Of a stretch of DNA of 64,000 bases, positions 8,636 through 18,735 are shown piece by piece; the first letter of the stretch is position 1; each line of letters opens with the position of its first letter. The translations under genes were made by a program, and so were the position numbers. The notes beneath the pieces are model-generated. The model was not told the origin of the DNA. It made no database searches and was given only the letters and a program-made list of their open reading frames with translations. The DNA comes from Variovorax sp. V213 (lineage in GTDB: Bacteria > Pseudomonadota > Gammaproteobacteria > Burkholderiales > Burkholderiaceae_C), in NCBI RefSeq assembly GCF_041154455.1, contig NZ_AP028664.1, positions 1,427,001 through 1,491,000 on the forward strand. The letters run 5' to 3'.

Positions 8636-9290
8636 GCGAGAAGTCCGGAGGGCTTTCGAATCGAAGGGTCTGCTGCGTCGCCGGATGCATGAAGCCCAGC
8701 TCGCTCGCATGCAGCAGCAGGCGCGGCGCGCGCGCCTGAATCTCGGCACTGCCGTAGAGCGCATCGCCCAGGATCGGATGGCCGATCGAGAGCAGATGCA
8801 CCCGCAGCTGATGCGACCGGCCCGTGAGCGGCTCCAGCAGCACGTGCGTGGCAGCGGCGGGCTCGCCGGGCGGCGATGAATGCAATGCCCGCCAGCGTGT
8901 GAGGCTGGGCTTGCCCGCCGCGTCGACCTTCTGCAGCGGGCGCCGTGGCCAGTCGGCCATCAGCGGCGCATCGATGACCGACCATTCGTCCCGCAGAGGC
9001 ATCGCGCCATCCACGATGGCCTCGTAGCGCTTGTGCACCAGGCGGTTGGCAAAGGCGTCGCCCAGCGCACGCTGCATGGCGGCGCCGCGTGCCATCAGCA
9101 CGAGTCCGCTGGTGGCCATGTCGAGCCGGTGGACGATCAGCGCGTCGGGCCATTGCCGCATGGCGCGCGCGCTCAAACAATCCTGCTTGTCTTCGCCGCG
9201 TCCGGGCACGCAGAGCAGGCCGGCGGGCTTGTTCAGCACGAGCAGGTGCGCGTCCTGGTAGATGAGGTCGATGGGGTCGGTGTCCGGCAT
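8622..9290 (-). CDS. rluA: Dual-specificity rRNA/tRNA pseudouridine synthase RluA
   Basis: A 222-residue pseudouridine synthase without an S4 domain, matching the size of E. coli RluA (219). The catalytic aspartate is in HRLDMATSGLVL. Further RluA-like stretches are NKPAGLLCVPGR, ADWPRRPLQKV, ITGRSHQLR-type sequence PLTGRSHQLRVHLLSIGHPILGD and RLLLHASEL. RluA modifies 23S rRNA U746 and tRNA U32. The specific RluA assignment rests on the close pattern match with the E. coli protein; the general family is certain. It is convergent with and slightly overlaps the universal stress gene. Confidence 0.88.
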   Translation of the reverse strand: MPDTDPIDLIYQDAHLLVLNKPAGLLCVPGRGEDKQDCLSARAMRQWPDALIVHRLDMATSGLVLMARGAAMQRALGDAFANRLVHKRYEAIVDGAMPLRDEWSVIDAPLMADWPRRPLQKVDAAGKPSLTRWRALHSSPPGEPAAATHVLLEPLTGRSHQLRVHLLSIGHPILGDALYGSAEIQARAPRLLLHASELGFMHPATQQTLRFESPPDFSLSRL

Positions 9291-9357
9291 GGGTGTCGAG
9301 AGTGTAGAGAGCCCACGCTCATGCGCGGCTCATGATGCCTCGGCTATCCTCGAACGA

Positions 9358-10626
9358 ATGTCCGGCCCCGCCCCCGTTTCCGTCTCCCCACCCCCGAGCT
9401 TTTCCGAACTCACGCGCGAGCGCCCCTTCATGCGGATGTGGGTGGCGCGCCTCTTCGGCACCGCGGCCTCGCAGATGCTCCTGGTGGCCATCGGCTGGCA
9501 CATGTACGAGCTCACCAGCAGTGCCTGGGACCTCGGGCTCGTGGGCCTTTACCAATTCGTTCCCGCGCTGCTGCTCGCGCTGCTGGCCGGCCACGTGGTC
9601 GACCGCCATCACCGGGGCCGCATCGTGGCGGCCTGCTTTGCGGTGCAGGGGCTGGTGGCGCTGGTGCTGCTGCTCGCGGTGTTGCAGCGCTTCGACACGC
9701 GCGGCCTGCTGCTGGGCCTCTCGCTGGTGCTGGGTGCGGTGCGGGCGTTCCAGATGCCCGCGCAGCAGGCGCTGACGCCGCTGCTGGTGCCGCCCACCAT
9801 GCTGCCGCGTGCCATGGCCTTCAGCTCGGCCGGCATGCAGGGCGCGATCATCGGCGGGCCGGCGCTCGGCGGCCTTCTTTTCGTGGCCGGCATGCAGGTG
9901 GTGTACGGCGCCAGCGTGCTGTGCTTCGCGGTGGCCTGCGCGCTCGTACTGCGGCTGCGCTACGCCCATACGCCAGCCGCGCGCGAGCCGGTCACGCTGG
10001 CCACCGTGTTCGCCGGCGTCGATTTCATCTGGAAGCGCAAGCCCGTGCTTGGCGCCGTCTCGCTGGATCTTTTCGCGGTGCTCTTGGGCGGTGCGGTGGC
10101 GCTGCTGCCGATCTACGCCAAGGACATCCTGCACACGGGGCCCTGGGGGCTCGGCCTGCTGCGCGGGGCGCCGGCGGTGGGGGCGCTGGTGATGTCGATC
10201 GCGCTCACGCGCCGGCCCATCGAGCGCAACATCGGCCGCACGCTGCTGATGGCCGTGGGGCTCTTCGGGCTGTGCATGGTGGTGTTCGGAATTTCTCGCA
10301 GCTTCATCGTCTCGCTGATCGCGCTGGTGGTGTCGGGCGGCGCCGACATGGTCAACGTGGTGATCCGCCAGACCCTGGTCCAGCTCGAGACGCCCGACGC
10401 CATGCGCGGCCGCGTGAGTGCGGTCAATTCGATCTTCATCGGCGCGAGCAACCAGTTGGGCGAGTTCGAATCGGGCGCCACCGCGGCGCTCCTGGGGCCG
10501 GTGGGTTCGGTGGTGGTGGGCGGCGTGGGCACCATGATGGTGGCGCTGGGCTGGTTCAAGCTGTTTCCGTCGCTGGCGCAGCGCGACCGGCTGGTGGTCG
10601 CGATGCCGGCGGGGGCCATCAAATAG
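9358..10626 (+). CDS. MFS transporter (MFS_3/EntS-like exporter)
   Basis: A 422-residue inner-membrane protein with about twelve hydrophobic segments. The N-terminus FSELTRERPFMRMWVARLFGTAASQML and the A-motif-like loop GHVVDRHHRGRI are typical of the MFS_3 group that includes the enterobactin exporter EntS. LETPDAMRGRVSAVNSIFIGASNQLGEFESG near the C-terminus is also characteristic of this group. The substrate cannot be predicted; no siderophore genes are nearby. ATG 9358 is preferred over a 32-codon upstream extension that lies in non-coding-like sequence. Confidence 0.88.
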   Translation: MSGPAPVSVSPPPSFSELTRERPFMRMWVARLFGTAASQMLLVAIGWHMYELTSSAWDLGLVGLYQFVPALLLALLAGHVVDRHHRGRIVAACFAVQGLVALVLLLAVLQRFDTRGLLLGLSLVLGAVRAFQMPAQQALTPLLVPPTMLPRAMAFSSAGMQGAIIGGPALGGLLFVAGMQVVYGASVLCFAVACALVLRLRYAHTPAAREPVTLATVFAGVDFIWKRKPVLGAVSLDLFAVLLGGAVALLPIYAKDILHTGPWGLGLLRGAPAVGALVMSIALTRRPIERNIGRTLLMAVGLFGLCMVVFGISRSFIVSLIALVVSGGADMVNVVIRQTLVQLETPDAMRGRVSAVNSIFIGASNQLGEFESGATAALLGPVGSVVVGGVGTMMVALGWFKLFPSLAQRDRLVVAMPAGAIK

Positions 10627-10648
10627 GGCGGAACAGCGCGGTCTTTTC

Positions 10649-10930
10649 TCAGAAGACCGAAAACGCCTTGGGCGCATCGATCGTCAGGTCGCCTAGCGCC
10701 TCGGCCACGCAGGGCAGGATCCACCCCTCGGCCTTTTCGTCGGCGCTCAGGCCCGGCCATTCGATGTTGTGGCGGATGGCGCCCGACACCAGCTGGCAGA
10801 TGCAGGTGCGGCAGGTGCCGTTGCGGCAGGAACTCGGCATCTCGATGCCGGCCGCCTCGGCCGAGTTCAAAAGGGTGGTGCCGGCCTCGGCCTCGAAACC
10901 GAGGCCCGACGGCTCGAGTCGAACCCTCAT
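10649..10930 (-). CDS. Small 2Fe-2S ferredoxin
   Basis: A 93-residue plant-type [2Fe-2S] ferredoxin. The cluster ligands are seen as SSCRNGTCRTC (CX4CX2C) around residues 35-43 and a distal cysteine in GWILPCVAEA. It could shuttle electrons to an oxygenase or reductase; no partner is adjacent. It is the last gene of a three-gene minus-strand unit. Its ATG overlaps the stop of the VF530 gene by four bases, which implies translational coupling. Confidence 0.88.
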   Translation of the reverse strand: MRVRLEPSGLGFEAEAGTTLLNSAEAAGIEMPSSCRNGTCRTCICQLVSGAIRHNIEWPGLSADEKAEGWILPCVAEALGDLTIDAPKAFSVF

Positions 10931-11235
10931 CGCTGGGGCTGCTGCTGCTGCTGTTGCTGTTGCTGCTCGCGGCGCTGTTCGCGCAGCATGAAGAGATAAA
11001 GGCTCTCGACCTTCTCGCGCGCCCATGGCGTCTTGCGCAGGAACTTGAGGCTGGAGCCCACGCTCGGGTCGATCGCGAAGCAGCGGATGGGAACCAGCTC
11101 GCCGAGCTGCTCCCAGCCGTAGTGATCGGCCAGCGCCGTCACGATGGCCTCCAGCGTGAGCCCGTGCAGCGGGTTGCGGGGCTGGGCCGGCTTGGCGGGT
11201 GCCGCTGCCGGCCCGGCGGGTGCCTCGTCGGTCAC
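10927..11235 (-). CDS. VF530 family protein with C-terminal poly-glutamine tract
   Basis: A 102-residue protein whose centre (NPLHGLTLEAIVTALADHYGWEQLGELVPIRCF, shown here only as a landmark pair LHGLTLE and DPSVGSSLKFLRKTPWAREKVE) is the VF530/DUF2132 domain, a small helical fold proposed to bind DNA. It begins with an alanine/proline-rich tail and ends with about nine consecutive glutamines encoded by a CAG/CAA run, followed by PQR. The start is GTG at 11235, overlapping the upstream stop by four bases. The glutamine run looks like a slippage-prone repeat and is not part of the family core. Confidence 0.82.
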   Translation of the reverse strand: MTDEAPAGPAAAPAKPAQPRNPLHGLTLEAIVTALADHYGWEQLGELVPIRCFAIDPSVGSSLKFLRKTPWAREKVESLYLFMLREQRREQQQQQQQQQPQR

Positions 11236-11381
11236 TTGTTCTTGAGCTTGCCGCGCGGAATCACCGCCGTGGTGATCGTGCGGACGGGTTCGATGCCACC
11301 GGTGCCTACCGGCTTGGGCGGTGAGGTGTCCTTCTTCGGTTTCTTGGCTTCCTTGTTCGCGCGTTGTTGACCTTTTGCCAT
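11232..11381 (-). CDS. Small basic hypothetical protein (49 aa)
   Basis: A 49-residue lysine-rich protein (MAKGQQRANKEAKKPKKD ... RTITTAVIPRGKLKNK). The ATG at 11381 has a strong ribosome site, AAAAGGAGTCGAT, which supports real translation and rules out the longer reading from 11477. Its stop overlaps the GTG of the VF530 gene, so it heads a three-gene overlapping unit. High charge and lack of hydrophobic core suggest a nucleic-acid- or ribosome-associated peptide, but function is unknown. Confidence 0.75.
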   Translation of the reverse strand: MAKGQQRANKEAKKPKKDTSPPKPVGTGGIEPVRTITTAVIPRGKLKNK

Positions 11382-11475
11382 ATCGACTCCTTTTGATGCT
11401 GCGTATGCGGCGTATGTAATGGGAAGTTTAGCGGTGCGGCGACAATACGCGGTTCCATTTGATTCCCCCGCATCC

Positions 11476-11994
11476 ATGTCAGATTACGAAGTTCGCCCCG
11501 CCACCATGCGCGACGCCAAGGCCGTCGCCGAAGTCCACGCCCTGGCCGCCAAGGCTGCCTACGAAGGCATCCTGCCCGAAGAAGAGCTGCGCGTGCTGGC
11601 TCCCGCCTCGCGCGAAGCCAAGTGGCGCGAAGCCATCGAGTTCAGCGAGCCGCAGGTGCAGGTGGCGGTGCTTGACGGCGAGATCGTCGGCTTCGTCGGT
11701 TTCGACCGCTCGCGCGATCCCAAGACGCCGTCCACCACGGGCGAGATCTGGGCCATCTACGTCAAGCCCGAGCATTGGGGCAAGGGCATCGGCGTCGCTC
11801 TCTGGGACGCCGCGCGCGAAGGCCTCGAGGAAGAGGGCTGCACCACGGTCACCGTGTGGGTGCCCATTCGCAACGACCGCGCCATGCGCTTCCACGAGCT
11901 GGCCGGCTTCAAGCGCGAAATGAAAACCGCCAAGACCACCGCGCTCGGCACCGTGCGGGTCGAAGAAATCCGCCTCAAGCGCAGCGTCGCCTGA
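11476..11994 (+). CDS. GNAT family N-acetyltransferase
   Basis: A 172-residue single-domain GCN5-type acetyltransferase. It begins with YEVRPATMRDAKAVAEVH. The acetyl-CoA-binding motif A is IWAIYVKPEHWGKGIGVALWDAA, and VPIRNDRAMRFHELAGFKRE forms the C-terminal motif B. The pattern resembles PhiNOT-like or PseH-like family members that acetylate small amines, but the substrate is unknown. ATG 11476 is chosen because the family begins directly at this point. Confidence 0.88.
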   Translation: MSDYEVRPATMRDAKAVAEVHALAAKAAYEGILPEEELRVLAPASREAKWREAIEFSEPQVQVAVLDGEIVGFVGFDRSRDPKTPSTTGEIWAIYVKPEHWGKGIGVALWDAAREGLEEEGCTTVTVWVPIRNDRAMRFHELAGFKREMKTAKTTALGTVRVEEIRLKRSVA

Positions 11995-12086
11995 CGCCAA
12001 CGACGCGCCCACCGCGTACGGGTATTGCCGGCGCGGGCGGCGCTTGCGGCTAAGCTCGCCGGTTCTTTTTCATACCGACCCTTGCC

Positions 12087-12995
<909 letters not shown>

Positions 12996-13028
12996 GTCCT
13001 CGCGGGCTGCGGGCCGGTTCTTGCCCGG

Positions 13029-13232
13029 TTATCTGCCGCGCTGAAAGAGGCCGACCGCCACCAGCGCCACGCCAAGCGCCAGCGCAAACCAGCCGACCAC
13101 GTAGGCGCCGGCCACCATGTCGAACCAGCGCGTGCCTTGCAGGAAGCGCGGCGCCAGCAGAACGGCGGCACCGATTGCGAGGCAGAGAATGCCGCGTTCG
13201 AGCGTGCGGAGTTGTCGTTTGGGTTGCGCCAT
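13029..13232 (-). CDS. Small two-helix membrane protein
   Basis: A 67-residue hypothetical protein with two hydrophobic segments (about residues 14-29 and 38-62) separated by LQGTRWFDMVAG and a basic N-terminus. The hydrophobic pattern and absence of a better frame support it as a real gene, though no family was recognised. It lies between the DUF808 gene and the propeller lipoprotein gene; it may be in one transcript with the latter, whose start lies 1.2 kb upstream. Confidence 0.55.
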   Translation of the reverse strand: MAQPKRQLRTLERGILCLAIGAAVLLAPRFLQGTRWFDMVAGAYVVGWFALALGVALVAVGLFQRGR

Positions 13233-13273
13233 GGCGTTGCGTTCAGGTCAGTTTGCGTTGATCGTTTGTTCGG

Positions 13274-14470
13274 TCAGTGCGACATTGTCCCGCGCATCGC
13301 CGCCGGATGCCCCTGCAGCGGGAACGACTTGCCCGTCGGCACCAGCGTGTCGCCGTCCACGCGCAGGATCGTGATGTCCTGATCGATGAAGTTGCCCACG
13401 TACAGGTATTTGCCGTCCGCGCTCCATACGGCGCCTTCGGGCAGGCCGCGCACCACCACCTCGTTGGCGAGCGTCACCTTCTTGCCCTCGATCTTCAGCA
13501 GCACTACCGAGCCGTTGCGGTTGTAGAAGTAGGCGTTCTTCGCCGCGTTGCTGCCGCGCAGGAGCACGGCCGCCGCATGCCGGCCGGTCGGGCTCACCGC
13601 CAGGCCCTCGGGGCCGTCGCCCACCACCACCTTGTCGACCACGCGCGGCGGCGTGGCCTCCAGATCGATCACGCTGACCGTGTCGATCTGCCCGTCCGAT
13701 GCGCCCGAGTTGCCGTTGTCGGCCGTGAGCGCGAGCTTGCCGTCGGGCGTCACGTCGACGTTGTAGGGCCAGAGGCCGGCCGCAAGGTCCACCTTGCTGT
13801 AGCTCACCTTCTCGCCGTTCACCTCGAGCAGCGCAATCTTGTGGGTCGGGAACTTGGCTGCGAGCGCGCGCTTGCCGTCGGGCGTGAAGCGCACGTGCGC
13901 CACCGAATCGTTCATGGCGACGGTGTCGATCAGCGTGACCTTCTTGCCCGCGATGCGCAGCACGCTGACCGAGTTGTCGGCGCGATTCGCCACCAGTGCG
14001 AGGTTTCCCGTCCGGTTGATCGACAGGCCCGAAGGCTGCTTGCCCACGGTGAGCGTGTCGATCAGCTTGGGCGGCGTGGTGGTCAGGTCGATCACGAAGA
14101 GGCGGTTGTCGGGCACCTGCTTGCGCACGCCGTTCTCTTCCACCACGTTGAGCGAGTTGGCGACCAGCGCCAGCGTTTCGCCCGGCGTGATCGCGAGGTT
14201 GGTCGGCGGGCCGGCAATGGTGTTGTCGAGTTGCAGCGTGCCGACGAGCTTCGGTGCGAGCGGGTCGGTGCCGATGTCGAGCACCTGCACCGTGTCGCGC
14301 CCCATCGGCCCGAGGATCACGGCGCCGGCGTCGCTCCACGACTGCTTTTCGTCGTTCGCCACCAGCATCAGCTGGCGCTGCGGCACGGTGGGGGTGAGGT
14401 TGGTGCAGCCCGAAATGGCGGCGAGAGCGGCCAGGGCAAGGGTGGCCAGCGCGGCGGGGCGAAACTTCAT
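13274..14470 (-). CDS. YVTN-type beta-propeller lipoprotein
   Basis: A 398-residue exported protein. The N-terminus MKFRPAALATLALAALAAISGC is a lipoprotein signal with the lipidated cysteine at the end of AAISGC. The mature part repeats units such as VGKQPSGLSINRTGNLALVAN, TPDGKLALTADNG and VGDGPEGLAVSPTGRHAA, the hallmark of YncE/YVTN seven-bladed propellers. Such proteins sit in the periplasm or on the outer membrane, often binding DNA or other ligands in vitro; the role here is unknown. The start at 14470 precedes the signal peptide; a longer reading adds 23 unlikely residues. Confidence 0.85.
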   Translation of the reverse strand: MKFRPAALATLALAALAAISGCTNLTPTVPQRQLMLVANDEKQSWSDAGAVILGPMGRDTVQVLDIGTDPLAPKLVGTLQLDNTIAGPPTNLAITPGETLALVANSLNVVEENGVRKQVPDNRLFVIDLTTTPPKLIDTLTVGKQPSGLSINRTGNLALVANRADNSVSVLRIAGKKVTLIDTVAMNDSVAHVRFTPDGKRALAAKFPTHKIALLEVNGEKVSYSKVDLAAGLWPYNVDVTPDGKLALTADNGNSGASDGQIDTVSVIDLEATPPRVVDKVVVGDGPEGLAVSPTGRHAAAVLLRGSNAAKNAYFYNRNGSVVLLKIEGKKVTLANEVVVRGLPEGAVWSADGKYLYVGNFIDQDITILRVDGDTLVPTGKSFPLQGHPAAMRGTMSH

Positions 14471-14568
14471 GGGTCGGTCTCCGTGTTGTGCGTTGTTGTC
14501 GTGCCGGCCCTGCGGCCGCAGCGCATGGTAGCGGCACAATCGATCAACCCACCATCGAGAGCAGCCCC

Positions 14569-14841
14569 ATGACCATCGAGATATCCAAGGAAGCGCGCCA
14601 GCAGGCCATCGCCTCGATCGAGCGCTACTTCAACGAGAACATGGAAGAGAAGATCGGCAACATCGCGGCCGGCGCGCTGCTCGGGTTCTTTCTTGAAGAG
14701 GTCGGCCCCATCGTCTACAACAAGGCCGTGGCCGACGTGCAGGAGCGCCTCCAGTCGCGCATCTCGGAGGTCGATCTCGAAGTGCACGAGGACGAATTCC
14801 AGTACTGGCGCAAGTTCGACCGGCAGAAAAAAGGCAAGTAG
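14569..14841 (+). CDS. DUF2164 family protein
   Basis: A 90-residue acidic protein matching the DUF2164 family: ISKEARQQAIASIERYFNE, then IGNIAAGALLGFFLEEVGPIVYNKAV and a C-terminal charged tail. The family is small, cytosolic and uncharacterised. The gene is divergent from the propeller lipoprotein with a 98-base gap. A GC-rich hairpin with a two-base loop (14843-14858) follows the stop and may be a weak terminator. Confidence 0.85.
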   Translation: MTIEISKEARQQAIASIERYFNENMEEKIGNIAAGALLGFFLEEVGPIVYNKAVADVQERLQSRISEVDLEVHEDEFQYWRKFDRQKKGK

Positions 14842-14893
14842 ACGTGGCGCCCGCCACGAAAAGATGCTTCCAGACGTTGCAAAATCCCAAGCC

Positions 14894-15325
14894 ATGCAAC
14901 CACACCGCACGCTCAACCGTTTCGCGCCTTCGTCCTCGCGGCTGCGCACCTTCGTCGCCTTGCCGCTGTTCATGCTCGCCGCGTCCATCGCCAGTGCGCA
15001 GCAGGAGCCGTCCGGGTTTCCGCTGGACTCCGTCGGCTACCTGAACGAGGAGCTGCCTCGCATGGAGGCGGCCATCGCCGCCAGGGATCGCAGCTTTTTC
15101 CAGGGCGCGATGGCCCGCACGGTGCAGTTTTCGGAGCGCTGGGGCTTCAAGGCGCAGGCCAATCCCGACCTTGCGAAGTACCCGATGTGCACCGAGGCGG
15201 TGATGGACTACGTGGTGGTCGGCATGTGCAAGCTCAATCCCTCGGGCGACGGGTGCGAGCCCGGGCTGGCGTCGCGCTTCGAGGCGAACGTGCAGCGCTG
15301 CCGCGAGGTCGCCGCGCGAAAATAG
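14894..15325 (+). CDS. Exported hypothetical protein
   Basis: A 143-residue protein with a signal peptide (basic start MQPHRTLNRF, then LPLFMLAASIASAQQ) and a mature domain with PSGFPLDSVGYLNEELPRMEAAIAARD split as visible landmarks, plus four cysteines (YPMCTEA, VGMCKL, DGCEPG, VQRCRE) that could form two disulfides in the periplasm. I do not recognise the family. ATG 14894 is preferred to ATG 14864, which would put ten residues before the signal. Confidence 0.65.
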   Translation: MQPHRTLNRFAPSSSRLRTFVALPLFMLAASIASAQQEPSGFPLDSVGYLNEELPRMEAAIAARDRSFFQGAMARTVQFSERWGFKAQANPDLAKYPMCTEAVMDYVVVGMCKLNPSGDGCEPGLASRFEANVQRCREVAARK

Positions 15326-15385
15326 GCGTCCCGTCTTTCGACGAAAAAGAAAATCCTCGCACGTATTGCGAGGTGGAGACACGCC

Positions 15386-16183
15386 ATGGACTACACCCGC
15401 TACCAGACCCTTGCCATCACGCGCCGCGGCATCGACGATACGGTGCTCGACATCCAGATGCGCGCGGCCAACGGCAAGCTGCCCACGGCGGGCCATGACG
15501 GCCATCGGGAACTGGCCGAAATCTGGCGCGACGTGTCGGCCGACGACACGGTGCGCTGCGCAGTGCTGCGGGGCGAGGGGCTGGGTTTCTCGGGCGGCGG
15601 CGACCTGGCCATGGTGCAGGACATGACCACCGACGATGCGGTGCGCCAGCGCGTCTGGAAAGAAGCGCGCGACCTCGTCTACAACCTGATCAACTGCGAC
15701 AAGCCCATCGTGAGTGCCATGCATGGACCGGCCGTGGGCGCGGGGCTGGTGGCGGGGCTGCTTGCCGACATCTCCATTGCCAGCAAGGGCGCGAAGATCG
15801 TCGACGGCCACACGCGCCTGGGCGTCGCCGCGGGCGACCATGCAGCCATTGTCTGGCCGCTCTTGTGCGGCATGGCCAAGGCCAAGTACCACCTGCTGCT
15901 GTGCGAGCCAGTGAGCGGCGAAGAAGCCGAGCGCATCGGCCTGGTGTCGCTCGCGGTGGACGAGGCCGATCTGCTGCCGCGTGCCTACGAAGTGGCCGGC
16001 CGGCTCGCGGCCGGCAGCCAGAGCGCGATCCGCCTCACCAAGTACGCGCTAAACAACTGGCTGCGCCAGGCCGGGCCGACCTTCGACGCTTCGCTGGCGC
16101 TCGAATTCATGGGTTTCGCGGGCGCCGACGTGCGCGAAGGCGTGGCCTCGCTGCGCGAGCGGCGGGCGCCGAACTTCGGCTGA
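15386..16183 (+). CDS. Enoyl-CoA hydratase/isomerase family protein
   Basis: A 265-residue crotonase-fold enzyme. The oxyanion-hole segments are LRGEGLGFSGGGDLAMVQD and ISAMHG-like VSAMHGPAVGAGLVAGLLADISIAS. The catalytic region reads LGVAAGDHAAIVWPLLCGMAKAK, which suits a hydratase-like subgroup. It may act in fatty-acid or aromatic-acid degradation. AGGTGGAG precedes the ATG. Its stop directly abuts the stop of the convergent GST gene with no bases between. Confidence 0.88.
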   Translation: MDYTRYQTLAITRRGIDDTVLDIQMRAANGKLPTAGHDGHRELAEIWRDVSADDTVRCAVLRGEGLGFSGGGDLAMVQDMTTDDAVRQRVWKEARDLVYNLINCDKPIVSAMHGPAVGAGLVAGLLADISIASKGAKIVDGHTRLGVAAGDHAAIVWPLLCGMAKAKYHLLLCEPVSGEEAERIGLVSLAVDEADLLPRAYEVAGRLAAGSQSAIRLTKYALNNWLRQAGPTFDASLALEFMGFAGADVREGVASLRERRAPNFG

Positions 16184-16840
16184 TCAGGCCGGCGGGTAGG
16201 CGGCGCCAATTTCGCCCGGGACCCACGGCGCGTACTTCCACATCGCACGCTCGAACAGCGGCGAAGCGGTCCAGCCCGCGAGCCAGGCGCGCAGCGAGGG
16301 CCAGGGCTGGCTTTCGAACCATGCGGGCTCGACCATTGCGAACTGCCGCACGAAGGGCATGACGGCCGCATCCGCCAGCGAGGCCCGTGCGCCGAAAAGC
16401 TGCCCGGAACCGGCGAGCCGCGCCTCCAACCGCAGCAGGAACTGCGCGCCCCGCTCGCGTGCGCCGGCCGACGAATCGTCGAACCGGCCCGGGTATTTAT
16501 AGCGGTCGAGCTGCGGCTTGAAGTGGTCGTCGCACTCAGCCACGAGTGCGAGCATGTCGTCGAGCGTGCCGGCGTCGGGCTCCAGCCAGCGCAGGGGGTC
16601 GTCGCGGCGCAGTGCCCACAGCATGATGTCCTGGCTTTGCTCCAGCACCGCGCCGTCGGCCATCACCAGCACGGGCACCGTGCCCTTTGGCGAGGCCGCG
16701 AGCATGTCGGCGGGCTTGTTCTTCAGCACCACTTCGCGCAGCTCGCAGTGTTCGCCGCTCGCGGCCAATGCCAGGCGCGCCCGCATCGCATAGGGGCAGC
16801 GGCGAAAGCTGTAGAGAACGGGCAGGGCGGGGTGTTGCAT
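16184..16840 (-). CDS. Glutathione S-transferase family protein
   Basis: A 218-residue protein with a thioredoxin-like N-terminal domain (LYSFRRCPYAMRARLALAASG, with a CPYA site near residue 15, and SPKGTVPVLV with the cis-proline) and a helical C-terminal domain (LADAAVMPFVRQFA). The CPYA motif resembles glutaredoxin-like or omega-type enzymes in which cysteine, not serine or tyrosine, contacts glutathione. Substrate unknown. gshA for glutathione synthesis lies 3 kb away. MQHPALP at 16840 is preferred to a start three codons upstream. Confidence 0.87.
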   Translation of the reverse strand: MQHPALPVLYSFRRCPYAMRARLALAASGEHCELREVVLKNKPADMLAASPKGTVPVLVMADGAVLEQSQDIMLWALRRDDPLRWLEPDAGTLDDMLALVAECDDHFKPQLDRYKYPGRFDDSSAGARERGAQFLLRLEARLAGSGQLFGARASLADAAVMPFVRQFAMVEPAWFESQPWPSLRAWLAGWTASPLFERAMWKYAPWVPGEIGAAYPPA

Positions 16841-16894
16841 CGCGCGCAACAGTCTATGCCGGTGGGCGCGGCGGCGAAAAGCCGGCGCTCATCA

Positions 16895-16940
16895 AACGCA
16901 ACATGGTTGCGTTGGTTCCTATAATGCAATTCTGTTGCAT
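16895..16940. promoter_or_regulatory. Zinc-regulator-like operator region before the CobW gene
   Basis: Two inverted repeats lie just upstream of the CobW-type gene: AACGCAAC-ATG-GTTGCGTT (16895-16913, perfect) and ATGCAA-TTCTG-TTGCAT (16924-16940, perfect arms). A consensus -10 hexamer TATAAT (16920-16925) sits between and overlaps the second repeat. TGTTGCAT recurs just before the Fur/Zur-type gene at 18650-18657. The arrangement fits repression by a Fur-family protein; that the protein is Zur is inference. Confidence 0.6.
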
Positions 16941-16954
16941 ATAGAGCCATACCC

Positions 16955-18148
<1,194 letters not shown>

Positions 18149-18158
18149 CACCGAGGTT

Positions 18159-18647
18159 TCAGCTCCTGCAATCCCCGCAGGTGCCATGCAGCGTGAGCGC
18201 GGTGTGGCGGGTGTCGATGCCCTGCTTGCGCAGTTCCCGGCCCAGGCGGCTCATCACCTTGGGCAGTTCGGGATCGGAGGGCAGCGCCAGCACCTTGTGG
18301 CACTGGTCGCATTCGAAGATGTTGCCCGAAGCAGCTTCCACGTGGCGCGAAAAGCGGTTGACGCGATCCGCGCCCACGCGGCGGTCGCACAGGCCCGCTT
18401 CCACCAGGCGGTCGAGCACGCGGTAGATGGTCACGCGGTCGGGCGCCTCGCCAGCGGCGGCGGTGTAGGCCGCAACCACGTCGTCGTGCGTGAGCGGCTG
18501 CGAGGCGCTCGCCAGCAGTTCCAGCACGGTTTGCGCGGCGCGCGTCACGCGCAGGCCGCTCTTGCGCAGCAGGGTTTCGCTGTCGGGCGCCGTGGCGGCG
18601 AGGAGGGGCTTCGGATGCGGGTTCATGAACTTTTGCGGAACCGCCAT
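18159..18647 (-). CDS. zur: Fur family regulator, probably Zur
   Basis: A 162-residue Fur-family repressor. It has the winged-helix domain (TRAAQTVLELLASASQPLTHDDVV, DRVTIYRVLDRLVEAGLCDR), then the metal-binding region (FSRHVEAASGNIFECDQCHKVL split by landmarks) and a C-terminal CGDC pair that would hold structural zinc with CDQC. Adjacency to the zinc-chaperone gene, tail to tail with 10 bases between, argues for zinc sensing (Zur) rather than iron. The start may instead be ATG 18626; a TGTTGCAT sequence 3 bases upstream of 18647 suggests self-regulation. Confidence 0.8.
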   Translation of the reverse strand: MAVPQKFMNPHPKPLLAATAPDSETLLRKSGLRVTRAAQTVLELLASASQPLTHDDVVAAYTAAAGEAPDRVTIYRVLDRLVEAGLCDRRVGADRVNRFSRHVEAASGNIFECDQCHKVLALPSDPELPKVMSRLGRELRKQGIDTRHTALTLHGTCGDCRS

Positions 18648-18735
18648 TGTGTTGCATTCCGTGAGACCGCGCCCCGGCCGGCCCGAATGCGCTAAGGTCT
18701 GGTTTTTCGCGTTTCTGAATACCTTCTACCGAACC

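Noticed and set aside
14843..14858. CGTGGCG-CC-CGCCACG after the DUF2164 gene as a strong terminator
   Set aside because: The two-base loop and absence of T-run leave it as a weak possibility only; noted in the gene entry.
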